Assembly (NCBI RefSeq): GCF_001586275.1
Contig: NZ_CP014545.1
Span: forward strand, 1,700,501 to 1,764,500
Direction: 5' to 3'
DNA: 64,000 nucleotides
Source of the DNA: Sphingorhabdus sp. M41
GTDB taxonomy: Bacteria; Pseudomonadota; Alphaproteobacteria; Sphingomonadales; Sphingomonadaceae
Below, piece after piece: positions 10,598 to 19,625 of this stretch; position 1 is the stretch's first letter; the number at the start of each line of letters is the position of its first letter. The notes beneath the pieces are model-generated. The model was not told the origin of the DNA and ran no database searches. It was given only the letters and a program-made list of their open reading frames with translations. The position numbers were made by a program, and so were the translations under genes.

Positions 10598-11770
10598 ATG
10601 GTTGAAGCCAGCAATCCTTCCGACAAAACTCACGCGTTGATCGTGGCCGCCGGCGTCGGTGCGCGAGCAGCTTTGGACGTTCCGAAGCAGTTCCAGACCA
10701 TTGGCGGGAAGCCGATGGTCCGGCATAGCGTCGAGAAATTTTTGTCCCATCCCGACATCGATCAAATCTGGATCGTGGTTGCAGCGGGACAGGAAGATCA
10801 GTTGAATCAGGCCCTTGCCCCGCTTTCCTCCTATAAAATCGTGATCGGCGGGGCTACGCGGCAACAATCCGTTTATAAGGGACTCATGGCGATCCGACAG
10901 GCAGGTGGCGCCAAATATATTCTCGTCCATGATGCCGCGCGGCCCTTTGTGTCGAATCAGGTGATCGACCGTCTCCTCGACCGGCTGAAAAGCGCATCAG
11001 CTGTGATGCCGGCTCTCCCGAGTGTCGATACGATGGTACGTGTGCGCAATAATCAGCTCGATCAGACCGAGGATCGGAACAGCCTGTGGCGCGTACAGAC
11101 GCCGCAGGCCTTCGACTTTCAAAAACTCATCGACGCCCATGAAAATTTTGATGCTAACCGAGATGCCAGTGACGATGCGCAGATATTCCAGGCCGCTGGT
11201 CATTCCGTGGCGATCGTCGAAGGCGACGAAGCGCTCAAGAAATATACATTGCCCGCCGATTTTACCGAAACAGGGACAGAGGATATGCGCCAGATACGAA
11301 CCGGAATGGGCTATGATGTTCATCGACTGGCTGCAGGCGAAGAATTGTGGCTGGGTGGGCTCAAAATCGATCATGACAACGGGCTTGCAGGGCATAGCGA
11401 TGCCGATGTTCTGCTCCACGCACTGACTGACGCTTTGCTCGGAACGATTGCAGCCGGCGACATCGGTGACCATTTTCCACCTTCTGACCCGCAATGGCGC
11501 GGGGCGGCTTCATCGCGGTTTGTTGAACATGCTGCATCGCTGATTGCTGAAAAAGGCGGCGTGATCCAGAATGTCGACATGACAATCATCTGCGAAGCAC
11601 CCAAGATCAAACCGCACCGAGAGACGATCCGGGAGAATGTTGCAACCATGCTGAATCTTGACCGAGATAGAGTGAGCGTTAAAGCGACCACGACGGAGGG
11701 CCTGGGCTTCACCGGGCGTAGGGAAGGCATAGCGGCACAAGCCATAGCCACGATTATATTGGAAGGTTAG
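10598..11770 (+). CDS. ispDF: Bifunctional IspD/IspF isoprenoid enzyme
   Basis: A 390-residue fusion of two MEP-pathway enzymes. The N-terminal IspD part (about 1-225; ALIVAAGVGAR, LVHDAARPF) makes 4-diphosphocytidyl-2-C-methylerythritol. The C-terminal IspF part (about 230-390; GMGYDVHRL, GHSDADVLLHAL, TTEGLGFTGR) forms the cyclodiphosphate, with metal ligands in the DVH motif. The intervening enzyme IspE is not in the window. Such fusions are common in alphaproteobacteria and a few other groups. The next gene starts 4 bases after the stop. Confidence 0.95.
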   Translation: MVEASNPSDKTHALIVAAGVGARAALDVPKQFQTIGGKPMVRHSVEKFLSHPDIDQIWIVVAAGQEDQLNQALAPLSSYKIVIGGATRQQSVYKGLMAIRQAGGAKYILVHDAARPFVSNQVIDRLLDRLKSASAVMPALPSVDTMVRVRNNQLDQTEDRNSLWRVQTPQAFDFQKLIDAHENFDANRDASDDAQIFQAAGHSVAIVEGDEALKKYTLPADFTETGTEDMRQIRTGMGYDVHRLAAGEELWLGGLKIDHDNGLAGHSDADVLLHALTDALLGTIAAGDIGDHFPPSDPQWRGAASSRFVEHAASLIAEKGGVIQNVDMTIICEAPKIKPHRETIRENVATMLNLDRDRVSVKATTTEGLGFTGRREGIAAQAIATIILEG

Positions 11771-11774
11771 AGAA

Positions 11775-12293
11775 ATGAAAAAAATTGCTGGCTGCGTGAC
11801 TCTGCTCAGTGCATTCAACATCGGCGCCGTTCAGGCTGCTGAAATGCAAGCCTGCGTTTCACCCGAACAGGCCAACGCCATGTTCACTTACATCCTGCCG
11901 GTTGTTTTCGATGCTGCCGGATCGAAATGCAGTCCGTATCTGGACCAGAATGTTCCGTTGATGCAGCAAAAATCTGAATCCTATCAGAAATATGTCATTG
12001 CTTCAGAGCAGGCCTGGCCGACGGCCAAATACGGTATCCGGATCATGTTTGGTGACAAAATACCGGAACGTATGGATATAGAAGCGGTGCGCCCCTTCGT
12101 TGACGGAGTCTTCACGGCAATAGTCAGTGACGGGATCAAACCAAAAAGCTGCTCGACAATCAGCGAGGCCTATACTTTGCTGGAACCACTGCCCGCAGCC
12201 AATTTTGGCGGTTTGATCGGGTTGTTTATGAAGATCGGTGCCAAAGGTGACAAGAACCCTCCGATTAAAATTTGTGAAACCGGAGTGAAATAG
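11775..12293 (+). CDS. Small exported protein of unknown function
   Basis: A 172-residue protein that I do not recognise. Residues 1-20 (MKKIAGC to VQA) form a clear Sec signal peptide cut after AQA-like residues, so the mature chain is periplasmic. Four Cys in the mature part (near residues 27, 55, 123 and 169) could form two disulfides. A hydrophobic glycine-rich stretch, FGGLIGLFMKIGAKG, lies near the C-terminus. It sits 4 bases behind ispDF and 15 bases before pncC, so the three are probably co-transcribed. Confidence 0.75.
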   Translation: MKKIAGCVTLLSAFNIGAVQAAEMQACVSPEQANAMFTYILPVVFDAAGSKCSPYLDQNVPLMQQKSESYQKYVIASEQAWPTAKYGIRIMFGDKIPERMDIEAVRPFVDGVFTAIVSDGIKPKSCSTISEAYTLLEPLPAANFGGLIGLFMKIGAKGDKNPPIKICETGVK

Positions 12294-12308
12294 GCTAACC
12301 GCACCCCG

Positions 12309-12824
12309 ATGCAAAATCTTCTTCCCCCCGAGCTGGTCGCATTGGCGACCAAAGTGATTGAACAGAACCGCAAGATTGGCAGGCGGATCACCGTCGCCGA
12401 AAGCTGTACCGGCGGTCTGGTCGCTGCGGCGCTTACCGAGGTTGCCGGAAGCAGCGATGTGTTCGATTGCGGATTCACCACCTATTCCAACGATGCCAAG
12501 CAGAATATGCTGGGAGTGAGCGGCGACTTGCTTGAGACATTTGGCGCGGTTTCCATAGCGGTTGCCTGGGAAATGGCACAAGGTGCTCTGGAACGCTCAG
12601 GCTGTGATGTAGCTGTTGCCATCACCGGTGTCGCCGGACCTGGTGGCGGCTCCGAGAAAAAGCCGGTTGGCACTGTGGTGTTTGCCAAGGCTGAAAAAGG
12701 CAAAAGCGTCGATGACGTGGTTGCCGATCGCAAGAATTTTGGCGACGATAAAAGCCGCGCGGATATCCGGCTTCAGGCGGTGCTTGTCGCGCTCGAACTG
12801 CTGTTGCCCGAGGACAGCGAATAG
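12309..12824 (+). CDS. pncC: Nicotinamide-nucleotide amidohydrolase PncC (CinA C-terminal type)
   Basis: A 171-residue stand-alone CinA C-terminal domain, which deamidates NMN to nicotinic acid mononucleotide in NAD recycling. The active-site segment AESCTGGLVAAALTEVAGSS and the loop ITGVAGPGGGSEKKPVGTV are characteristic. The N-terminal MoCF-like half of full CinA is absent, as in E. coli PncC/YgaD. Its 3' end overlaps the convergent COQ10-like gene by 52 bases. Confidence 0.92.
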   Translation: MQNLLPPELVALATKVIEQNRKIGRRITVAESCTGGLVAAALTEVAGSSDVFDCGFTTYSNDAKQNMLGVSGDLLETFGAVSIAVAWEMAQGALERSGCDVAVAITGVAGPGGGSEKKPVGTVVFAKAEKGKSVDDVVADRKNFGDDKSRADIRLQAVLVALELLLPEDSE

Positions 12825-13258
12825 CTGTTTCCATAAATTTCGCCCGCGCGATCGACAAAGGCGCTGGTCATTTTGTGCAATGCCTTGGCGAACATCTGGC
12901 CGGCCAGCTTCTCGAACACCCGGTTTTTGAAGGTGAATTCGACATAGAAGTCGACATGACATCCGCCGCCTTCGCGAGACCGGAACCGCCATTCATTGTG
13001 CAACTGCTTCAGCGGCCCGTCGAGATAATCGACATCGATTGACTGGTTATACGATTTGATCACCCGTGACGAGAATTGCTCGCGGAGGCCTTTGAAACCG
13101 ACCAGGACGTCAGCCAGCATTTCGGTTTCGCTGTCGGCCCTGATCCGCGTTCCGACCACCCAGGGCAGAAATTCCTGATAACGGCCGACATCTGCCACCA
13201 GCGCGTACATTTGCGCGTTGCTATAAGGCAGATCGCGCGTTTCCCTATGGACGGGCAT
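12773..13258 (-). CDS. COQ10/RatA-like START-domain protein
   Basis: A 161-residue SRPBCC/polyketide-cyclase-like protein. The segment [23 protein letters not shown] and the central [23 protein letters not shown] match the Coq10/RatA family (COG2867), which binds ubiquinone or affects ribosome assembly. In a respiring alphaproteobacterium the ubiquinone role is the more likely. ATG at 13258 lies inside the last codons of lipA (14-base overlap) and begins the family-typical [12 protein letters not shown]; a longer frame adds 23 unrelated residues. The 3' end overlaps pncC tail to tail. Confidence 0.88.
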   Translation of the reverse strand: MPVHRETRDLPYSNAQMYALVADVGRYQEFLPWVVGTRIRADSETEMLADVLVGFKGLREQFSSRVIKSYNQSIDVDYLDGPLKQLHNEWRFRSREGGGCHVDFYVEFTFKNRVFEKLAGQMFAKALHKMTSAFVDRAGEIYGNSYSLSSGNSSSSATSTA

Positions 13259-14198
13259 TCGAAGCACCCGAACGCGCCAGTTTCTCCTCGCGGGCCTGAC
13301 GCATTTTGGCGAAATCTTCACCGGCATGATAGCTTGACCGGGTTAGCGGGCTGGAGGCGACGAGCAGAAAGCCTTTTGCCCGTGCGACCGATGCATAAGC
13401 ATCAAAGGCCTGTGGCTTGACGAATTCGCTGACCTTCACATGTTTGGTCGTTGGCTGGAGATATTGGCCCATAGTCAGGAAGTCGACATCGGCGCTGCGC
13501 ATGTCATCCATGACCTGATGCACTTCGAGTCGCTGTTCGCTCAATCCGAGCATCACGCCCGACTTGGTGAAGATCGACGGGTCGAGCCGCTTGACCTGTT
13601 CCAGCAGGCGCAGTGAGGCATAATAACGCGCGCCGGGCCGGATCGTCGGATAGAGCCGCGGCACGGTTTCGAGATTGTGGTTATAGACGTCGGGACGGGC
13701 CGCAACGATGGCCTCGACCGCCGCTTCGGTCTTGTTGCGGAAGTCCGGAGTCAAAATCTCGATTGTCGTTTTCGGTGTCGTCCGGCGCAAGGCCTCGATC
13801 ACCTTGACGAACTGGCTGGCACCGCCATCGGCAAGATCATCACGGTCGACCGAGGTTACGACGATATGTTCCAGCCCCAGCTTGGCCGCAGCGTCGGCGG
13901 TATGTTGAGGCTCGAGCGCATCAACCGCCATCGGCATGCCGGTCTTGACGTTGCAGAAAGCGCAGGCGCGGGTGCAGACATCGCCGAGAATCATCACCGT
14001 CGCGTGCTTCTTGGTCCAGCATTCTCCGATATTCGGGCAAGCCGCTTCTTCACAAACAGTGTTAAGTTTATGCTCGCGCATCAACGCCCGGGTTTTCTCA
14101 AATTCAGCCCCCATCGGGGCTTTGACTCGAATCCAGTCCGGCTTGCGCTGGCGCTCTGGCGGGCTGTCTGGCGATATGATCTTGGAGATTTCGTTCAT
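13245..14198 (-). CDS. lipA: Lipoyl synthase LipA
   Basis: A 317-residue radical-SAM enzyme that inserts two sulfurs into octanoyl groups on lipoyl domains. The auxiliary-cluster motif [13 protein letters not shown], the radical-SAM motif CTRACAFCN and the C-terminal RSSYHAGE serine ligand are all present. ATG at 14198 (MNEISKI) is chosen; the open frame extends 12 more residues, to 14234, without family support. Its partner lipB lies in the same window at 37.9 kb but is not linked in an operon. Confidence 0.95.
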   Translation of the reverse strand: MNEISKIISPDSPPERQRKPDWIRVKAPMGAEFEKTRALMREHKLNTVCEEAACPNIGECWTKKHATVMILGDVCTRACAFCNVKTGMPMAVDALEPQHTADAAAKLGLEHIVVTSVDRDDLADGGASQFVKVIEALRRTTPKTTIEILTPDFRNKTEAAVEAIVAARPDVYNHNLETVPRLYPTIRPGARYYASLRLLEQVKRLDPSIFTKSGVMLGLSEQRLEVHQVMDDMRSADVDFLTMGQYLQPTTKHVKVSEFVKPQAFDAYASVARAKGFLLVASSPLTRSSYHAGEDFAKMRQAREEKLARSGASNARP

Positions 14199-14262
14199 TT
14201 CTATCAAATAGGGAAAGAAAACCGCTCTTGCCACCCCCTAAACCGGTGATATGGATCGAAAC

Positions 14263-14904
14263 ATGACAAAATTCACTGATCTGCTCGATGGCTATCGCCG
14301 CTTCCGTTCCGACCAATGGAAAATGCAGCGCGAACGCTGGGATGAACTCAAGGAAGGCCAGAGCCCGAAGGTGATGATCATCGCCTGCAGCGACAGCCGC
14401 GTTGACCCGACTCAGATTTTCGATACCAACCCCGGCGAGACCTTCATTGTCCGGAACGTCGCGGCGCTGGTGCCGCCATTTGAAACGACTCCCGGCCAGC
14501 ACGGCGTATCTGCGGCGCTCGAATTTGCCGTACAGTTTCTCAAAGTCGACGAAGTCGTGGTCATGGGCCATGGCAGCTGCGGCGGCTGTGCCGCAGCGCT
14601 TTCCGAACAGATGAAGGACATGCCGCACGGCAAGGGCGGATTTATCGCCGACTGGATCACCCTGCTAGACGATGCCCGGGCCAAGGTGGCGCATGATCAT
14701 GGCGATCTCGGCAGCAATGCCGCGCAGCTGGCGATGGAGCATGAAGGCGTCCGCACCAGCCTGGCCAATTTGCGGACATTTCCCTGCATTCAGGAAAAAG
14801 AGGCCAATGGTTCGATTCGCCTGATCGGGGCCTGGTTCGCGATTGCCGAGGGCAAGTTGCATGTTCTGGATGAAGAAAGCGACAAATTCTCGGCTGTGGA
14901 ATGA
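14263..14904 (+). CDS. Beta-class carbonic anhydrase
   Basis: A 213-residue zinc enzyme that interconverts CO2 and bicarbonate. Zinc ligands and the catalytic dyad appear in CSDSRVDP (C-x-D-x-R) and GHGSCGGC (H-x2-C). The length is normal for the cytosolic beta class. ATG at 14263 (MTKFTDLLDGYRRFR) is preferred over ATG at 14251 because GGATCGAAAC precedes it; the difference is four residues. It is transcribed divergently from lipA, with 64 bases between the start codons. Confidence 0.93.
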   Translation: MTKFTDLLDGYRRFRSDQWKMQRERWDELKEGQSPKVMIIACSDSRVDPTQIFDTNPGETFIVRNVAALVPPFETTPGQHGVSAALEFAVQFLKVDEVVVMGHGSCGGCAAALSEQMKDMPHGKGGFIADWITLLDDARAKVAHDHGDLGSNAAQLAMEHEGVRTSLANLRTFPCIQEKEANGSIRLIGAWFAIAEGKLHVLDEESDKFSAVE

Positions 14905-15203
14905 AGATATTAGAACAATGAATTAATTTCAACGATTTGAGTCTGGCTCTTCAGGGGGCGTCAAACCTTGCCGGGCTATTTAATAAACCGGACCTCGCTT
15001 GAACTTTACAAACTTTACAGTGTTAAAATAAAAATTGTCTGTTCCCTGAACGGGGTCAAAAAAGGGTGCGCGCGCGATCGGGTTTCGCACGATTTTGGCG
15101 CTATTCCTGTCAAAGAACCGCTCAGAGCATAATCGATGTGGCACCCTGTAGGACAGTATTTTTTCCACTTGAACACCCTCCCCTCGCGGTCCATCTTAAT
15201 CAG
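14905..15203. other. 299-base intergenic region with a tandem 9-mer
   Basis: No gene is supported here. The region is AT-richer than its surroundings in its first half and contains a perfect tandem repeat of AACTTTACA (15002-15010 and 15011-15019). A run of T at 15160-15165 is not preceded by a convincing hairpin. It probably holds the promoter of the NYN-domain gene that follows. I could not place a confident -35/-10. Confidence 0.4.
15002..15019 (+). repeat. Perfect tandem 9-bp direct repeat
   Basis: AACTTTACA occurs twice with no spacer, about 185 bases upstream of the NYN-domain gene. It could be a regulator binding site. No known regulator of this consensus is assigned. Confidence 0.5.
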
Positions 15204-15962
15204 ATGAATCAACATAATGACAATATCGCCCTGCTGATCGATTCCGACAATGCCAGCCACAATGGTCTCGATCCCGTGCTGACCGCGCTGGCCGAGCTCG
15301 GTACGGTGAATATTCGCCGCGCTTATGGCAACTGGCGGAAACAGTCGCTCAAGGGCTGGGTCGATATCTTGCATAAATATGGCGTCGAACCGCAGCAGCA
15401 GTTCGACATGACCAAGGGCAAGAATGCCACAGACATGAAGATGACGATCGATGCAATGGACCTGCTGTTCCGCGGCAAGGTCACCGGCTTCGGAATCATG
15501 AGCAGCGACAGTGACTTCATGCCGCTGGCGATGCGGATCCGGCAGGAAGGCCTGCCAGTCTATGGTTTCGGCAGCGCCAAGACACCGGAAGCGTTCAAAC
15601 AGGCGTGCAGCCGCTTCATCGATGTCGATGCCCTGATCAAGGCGGACAAGCGCCACCGGGTAAGCAGTAAAAGTGACGTCAAGTCGTCGGCCAAGCCCGA
15701 AGCCGCGAATGGCGCCGGTGAGAGTAGCCGCAAGGTGGACGAGGAACTGCTCAACCTGCTGGTAGACGCCTATCAGGCGACAAAACGCGATGCCGAAGGC
15801 TATGCCAGCCTCAGCGAAGTCGGCAAGATTGCAGGCAACCGGTCGAGTTTCGATGTCCGCAACTACGGCTTTTCGCGGCTGTCTGAAATGTTCGAAGAGG
15901 TTCCGAACTTTCAAACCAAACGCGATGAAAACGGGCAGTTATTTGTGAAACGGTTGCGGTGA
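15204..15962 (+). CDS. NYN (LabA-like PIN) domain protein with OST-HTH/LOTUS domain
   Basis: A 252-residue protein. The N-terminal NYN domain (about 1-150) resembles PIN-type RNases; acidic residues sit where metal ligands are expected (LLIDSDNAS, ATDMKMTIDAMD, MSSDSDFMP). A linker rich in Ser/Lys/Ala is followed by an OST-HTH/LOTUS domain (about 175-252; LLNLLVDAY, GYASLSEVGKI, RLSEMFEEV) predicted to bind RNA. The family is known as DUF88/LabA-like; its RNA targets are unknown in bacteria. ATG at 15204 is chosen because the upstream frame extension is non-conserved in character. Confidence 0.88.
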   Translation: MNQHNDNIALLIDSDNASHNGLDPVLTALAELGTVNIRRAYGNWRKQSLKGWVDILHKYGVEPQQQFDMTKGKNATDMKMTIDAMDLLFRGKVTGFGIMSSDSDFMPLAMRIRQEGLPVYGFGSAKTPEAFKQACSRFIDVDALIKADKRHRVSSKSDVKSSAKPEAANGAGESSRKVDEELLNLLVDAYQATKRDAEGYASLSEVGKIAGNRSSFDVRNYGFSRLSEMFEEVPNFQTKRDENGQLFVKRLR

Positions 15963-15968
15963 GTGCTT

Positions 15969-16122
15969 CTTCTCCCTTGAGGGAGAATAAACATTTCCTC
16001 CCCGCTTGCGGGGAGGTGGCAGCCGGAACGGCTGACGGAGGGGCGGTTGGCCGAGGCGCTGCGTTCAGACGCGACCCCCCTCCACCACGCTTCGCGCGGT
16101 CCCCCTCCCCGCAAGCAGGGAG
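15969..16122. repeat. Palindromic intergenic repeat element A
   Basis: A composite of hairpins between the NYN gene and putP. TTCTCCCT/GGGAGAA occupies 15969-15987, the perfect palindrome CCTCCCCGC-TT-GCGGGGAGG occupies 15997-16016, and a near copy with one mismatch lies at 16103-16122. Between them GGAGGGG and CCCCCTCC face each other, so the whole 15997-16122 block can fold as one long cruciform. This is the style of the short palindromic repeats scattered through sphingomonad genomes. No reading frame is supported. Confidence 0.75.
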
Positions 16123-16237
16123 GATGGGAAGGCCGACAAGTCTGTTTTCCTGGTAAGCCTGAGTAGCATCTCGCAGCTGTCCACCCCTCCCGAAAGGCAG
16201 ATGGTGACATCGAAGTTAAAATCGCTATGACCGTCGG

Positions 16238-17707
16238 ATGCAAACCGGAGCCCTGATTTCACTCGCCCTTTATTTCGTTGGCATGTTGGCCATCGGCTTT
16301 TACGCCTGGCGCAAATCCACCGACAGTAGCGAAGGCTATTTGCTGGGGGGCCGGAACCTGCATCCCGCTGTGGCCGCGCTGTCTGCCGGGGCGTCCGATA
16401 TGTCCGGCTGGCTGTTGCTCGGTCTGCCCGGGGCGCTTTATGCGGCCGGTCTGGTCGAGGTATGGATCGGCATCGGGCTGTTTGCCGGCGCGCTGGTTAA
16501 CTGGATCGTGGTTGCGCCGCGGCTACGCGAGCAGACCGAACGCATGGGCAATGCGCTCACCATCCCCGAATTTCTCGCCAACCGCTTCCCTGACAAGGCT
16601 CTGGCCCTGCGGGTAACCTCGGCGATCATCATCGTCCTGTTCTTCGCCGTCTATACCGCAGCGGGACTGGTCGGCGGCGGCAAATTGTTCGAGACCAGCT
16701 TTGCCGGCCTGTTCGGCGATACGGGGATGAGCGACTATATGACCGGCATCTGGATGACCGCCGGCGTGGTGCTGGCTTATACGATGGTAGGCGGCTTTCT
16801 GGCGGTCAGCCTGACGGATTTTGTCCAGGGCTGCATCATGGTCGTGGCGCTGGTGCTGATGCCGCTGGTGGTGCTGACCGACGATGGCGGGATCAGTGCG
16901 ATCACCAGCCAGCTCGACGCCCTCGACCCGAATTTCCTCAGCCTGACCGCAGGCCTGTCCTTCATCGGCTTCCTCTCCGCCGTCACCTGGGGCCTGGGCT
17001 ATTTCGGCCAGCCGCATATCATCGTGCGCTTCATGGCGATCCGTTCGGTCCCGGACGTCGCGAAGGCGCGGACCATCGGCATGAGTTGGATGGGCGTTGC
17101 ATTGCTCGGCGCCATCGGCGTCGGAATCACCGGCCGCGCCTATGTCGAGATGAACGGACTGGCGCTCGCGGATCCGGAAACCATCTTCATATTGCTGGCT
17201 AACACATTGTTTCACCCGCTAATTACCGGATTTTTATTAGCCGCTCTTCTGGCTGCGATCATGAGCACGATCAGTTCGCAATTGCTGGTTTCTTCCAGTT
17301 CGCTAACCGAGGATTTCTACCGCCTGTTCCTGCGCAAGAATGCGAGCGAACGGGAAACCGTAAATGTCGGACGGCTGTTCGTCGCGCTGGTTGCCTTGGT
17401 CGCGATCTATATTGCCCGCGATCCGGACAGCAAGGTATTGGGACTGGTGTCAAACGCCTGGGCCGGCTTCGGCGCGGCGTTCGGGCCGCTGATATTGCTG
17501 TCGCTGACCTGGAAGCGGATGACCGGCGCTGGCGCTGTGTCCGGACTGGTGATAGGTGCCGGCGTAGTGATCCTGTGGATCGCCATGGGCTGGAACAAGG
17601 AGTTCCTGGGTGGTCCCGGGGTTTACGAGATTATTCCGGGCTTTGTCGCGGCGCTGGTGGCAATTGTCGGGGTTAGTCTTGCCGGAAGGCCAACCGCCAC
17701 CGTTTGA
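16238..17707 (+). CDS. putP: Sodium/proline symporter PutP
   Basis: A 489-residue SSS-family transporter with about 13 membrane spans. The N-terminus (YFVGMLAIGFYAWRKSTDS, then SEGYLLGGRNLHP, SAGASDMSGWLLLGLPGALY) closely follows E. coli PutP, including the Ser/Asp region involved in Na+ and proline binding. It imports proline with Na+. No putA neighbour is present; the gene stands alone between two palindromic repeat elements. ATG at 16238 has only a weak ribosome site. Confidence 0.9.
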   Translation: MQTGALISLALYFVGMLAIGFYAWRKSTDSSEGYLLGGRNLHPAVAALSAGASDMSGWLLLGLPGALYAAGLVEVWIGIGLFAGALVNWIVVAPRLREQTERMGNALTIPEFLANRFPDKALALRVTSAIIIVLFFAVYTAAGLVGGGKLFETSFAGLFGDTGMSDYMTGIWMTAGVVLAYTMVGGFLAVSLTDFVQGCIMVVALVLMPLVVLTDDGGISAITSQLDALDPNFLSLTAGLSFIGFLSAVTWGLGYFGQPHIIVRFMAIRSVPDVAKARTIGMSWMGVALLGAIGVGITGRAYVEMNGLALADPETIFILLANTLFHPLITGFLLAALLAAIMSTISSQLLVSSSSLTEDFYRLFLRKNASERETVNVGRLFVALVALVAIYIARDPDSKVLGLVSNAWAGFGAAFGPLILLSLTWKRMTGAGAVSGLVIGAGVVILWIAMGWNKEFLGGPGVYEIIPGFVAALVAIVGVSLAGRPTATV

Positions 17708-17744
17708 TACTGCCGGTCGATATTTCCTGAAATGATTGCGCTCG

Positions 17745-17906
17745 CCTTCTCCCGCGAGGGAGAAGGATGCGAAGACTTGCGAACTTGTTCGCTAGTCGTA
17801 GCTGGATGAGGGCGTTCCACATTCCAGAGTGCCGAACGCCCTCATCCAACGCCGCCTAATCGCTAAAGCGATAAGGCTCTGTATCCTTCTCCCTCACGGG
17901 AGAAGG
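17745..17906. repeat. Palindromic intergenic repeat element B, between convergent genes
   Basis: Two outer palindromes share the same arms, CCTTCTCCC and GGGAGAAGG (17745-17766 and 17885-17906). Between them is a 15-bp perfect inverted repeat, TGGATGAGGGCGTTC at 17803-17817 and its complement at 17834-17848. The element fills the gap between the convergent putP and ettA genes and could serve as a bidirectional terminator or mRNA-end stabiliser. It differs in sequence from element A on the other side of putP. Confidence 0.8.
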
Positions 17907-17914
17907 GGCTCAGA

Positions 17915-19594
17915 TTAACGCGTCAGCTTCTTGTAAGCCACCCTTGTCGGCCGGTCCGCCGCGTCGCCCAGACGCCTCCGCTTGTCCTCTTCATAGGCTT
18001 CGAAATTGCCTTCGAACCATTCCACATGGCTGTCGCCTTCGAACGCCAGGATATGGGTCGCAAGCCGATCGAGGAAGAAGCGGTCATGCGAGATGACCAC
18101 GGCGCAGCCGGCGAAGTTTTCCAGCGCGTCTTCGAGGGCGCGGAGGGTTTCGACGTCGAGATCGTTGGTCGGTTCATCGAGCAGCAGAACGTTGCCGCCT
18201 TCTTTCAGCATTTTGGCAAGATGGACGCGGTTGCGTTCACCGCCGGACAGCTGGCCGACCTTCTTCTGCTGGTCGACGCCCTTGAAGTTGAATGCGCCGA
18301 CATAGGCGCGGGTCTGGACTTCATTCTTGCCGAAGGTAAAAAAGTCGTGGCCGTCGGAAATTTCTTCCCAGATATTTTTCGACGCGTCGAGCGTGTCGCG
18401 GCTCTGGTCTACATAGCCGAGCTTGACCGTATCGCCGAGTTCGAGCGACCCGTTATCGGGCTGTTCCTGACCGGTGATGATCCGGAACAGCGTCGTTTTA
18501 CCCGCGCCATTGGCACCGATAATGCCGACAATGCCGCCGGGTGGCAGCGAAAATTCGAGATCTTCGAACAATAATTTATCACCATAGGCCTTGGTCAGAC
18601 CCTTGGCCTCGATCACCTTGGAGCCAAGCCGTTCCGGGGTCTGGATCAGGATCTGCGCCTTGCCGATCACCCGGTTCTCCTGCGAGGCGACCAGATCGTC
18701 GAACGACTTGATACGCGCCTTGGACTTGGTCTGCCGCGCCTTGGGGCTTTGCCGCATCCATTCCAGTTCGTGCTCGATCGCCTTTTGGCGGCTCTTGTCC
18801 TCGCGCTCTTCCTGCGCCATCCGCTTGGCCTTGGCATCCAGCCAGCTGGAATAATTGCCTTCGAACGGCAGGCCCTTGCCGCGGTCGATTTCGAGCACCC
18901 AGTTGACGACATTATCGAGAAAATAGCGGTCATGGGTGACTAGAATGACGTTGCCGGCATAGTCGATCAGATGTTTTTCGAGCCAGGCGACGCTTTCGGC
19001 ATCGAGATGGTTGGTCGGTTCATCAAGCATCAGGATTTCCGGCTTGTCGAGCAGCAGGCGGCAAAGCGCGACGCGGCGCTTCTCGCCACCGGAAAGATCG
19101 GTCACCGGGCTGTCGCCGGGAGGGCAGCGCAAGGCTTCCATCGCGATTTCCAGCTGATTGTCGAGGGTCCAGCCGTCGACTGCATCGATTTTTTCCTGCA
19201 GCTCACCCATTTCTTCCATCAGCGCGTCAAAATCGACGTCTTCCGGCGGGTCGCCCATGATCGTGGAAATCTCATTGAAGCGCGCGACCAGGTCGGCGAC
19301 TTCGCGGACGCCGTCCATGACATTTTCCTTCACCGTCTTGCTTTCGTCGAGCTGCGGTTCCTGCGCCAGATAGCCGACGCGGATGCCCTCGCCTGCCCAG
19401 GCTTCACCCTGAAATTCGTCATCCTGGCCCGACATGATCTTCATTAGCGTCGACTTACCGGCGCCATTCTTGCCGATGATGGCGATTTTGGTGCCTGGCA
19501 GGAACTGCAGGTGGATATTGTCGAGCACCGGTTTGGGGGCTCCAGGGAAGGTCTTGGTAAGACCTTTCATGACATAGCTATATTGGACGGCCAT
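17915..19594 (-). CDS. ettA: Energy-dependent translational throttle protein EttA (ABC-F)
   Basis: A 559-residue ABC-F protein with two ATPase cassettes and no membrane domain; E. coli EttA has 555 residues. Walker A GKNGAGKST and signature LSGGEKRRV lie in the first half, GANGAGKTT and LSGGERNRV in the second, with the charged linker (about residues 245-310) between. EttA binds the ribosomal E site and gates early elongation according to the ADP/ATP ratio. ATG at 19594 (MAVQYSYVMKGL) is the family start; the frame runs 22 residues further without support. Confidence 0.94.
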   Translation of the reverse strand: MAVQYSYVMKGLTKTFPGAPKPVLDNIHLQFLPGTKIAIIGKNGAGKSTLMKIMSGQDDEFQGEAWAGEGIRVGYLAQEPQLDESKTVKENVMDGVREVADLVARFNEISTIMGDPPEDVDFDALMEEMGELQEKIDAVDGWTLDNQLEIAMEALRCPPGDSPVTDLSGGEKRRVALCRLLLDKPEILMLDEPTNHLDAESVAWLEKHLIDYAGNVILVTHDRYFLDNVVNWVLEIDRGKGLPFEGNYSSWLDAKAKRMAQEEREDKSRQKAIEHELEWMRQSPKARQTKSKARIKSFDDLVASQENRVIGKAQILIQTPERLGSKVIEAKGLTKAYGDKLLFEDLEFSLPPGGIVGIIGANGAGKTTLFRIITGQEQPDNGSLELGDTVKLGYVDQSRDTLDASKNIWEEISDGHDFFTFGKNEVQTRAYVGAFNFKGVDQQKKVGQLSGGERNRVHLAKMLKEGGNVLLLDEPTNDLDVETLRALEDALENFAGCAVVISHDRFFLDRLATHILAFEGDSHVEWFEGNFEAYEEDKRRRLGDAADRPTRVAYKKLTR

Positions 19595-19625
19595 TAGACT
19601 TCTTTCTCGGATTGGCTCCGCTAAT

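Noticed and set aside
15134-15160. Sigma54 promoter before the NYN gene
   Set aside because: TGGCAC is present but the required downstream TTGC element at the correct spacing is missing.
15969-17906. Composite transposon carrying putP
   Set aside because: The two flanking repeats differ in sequence, there is no transposase and no target-site duplication is visible.
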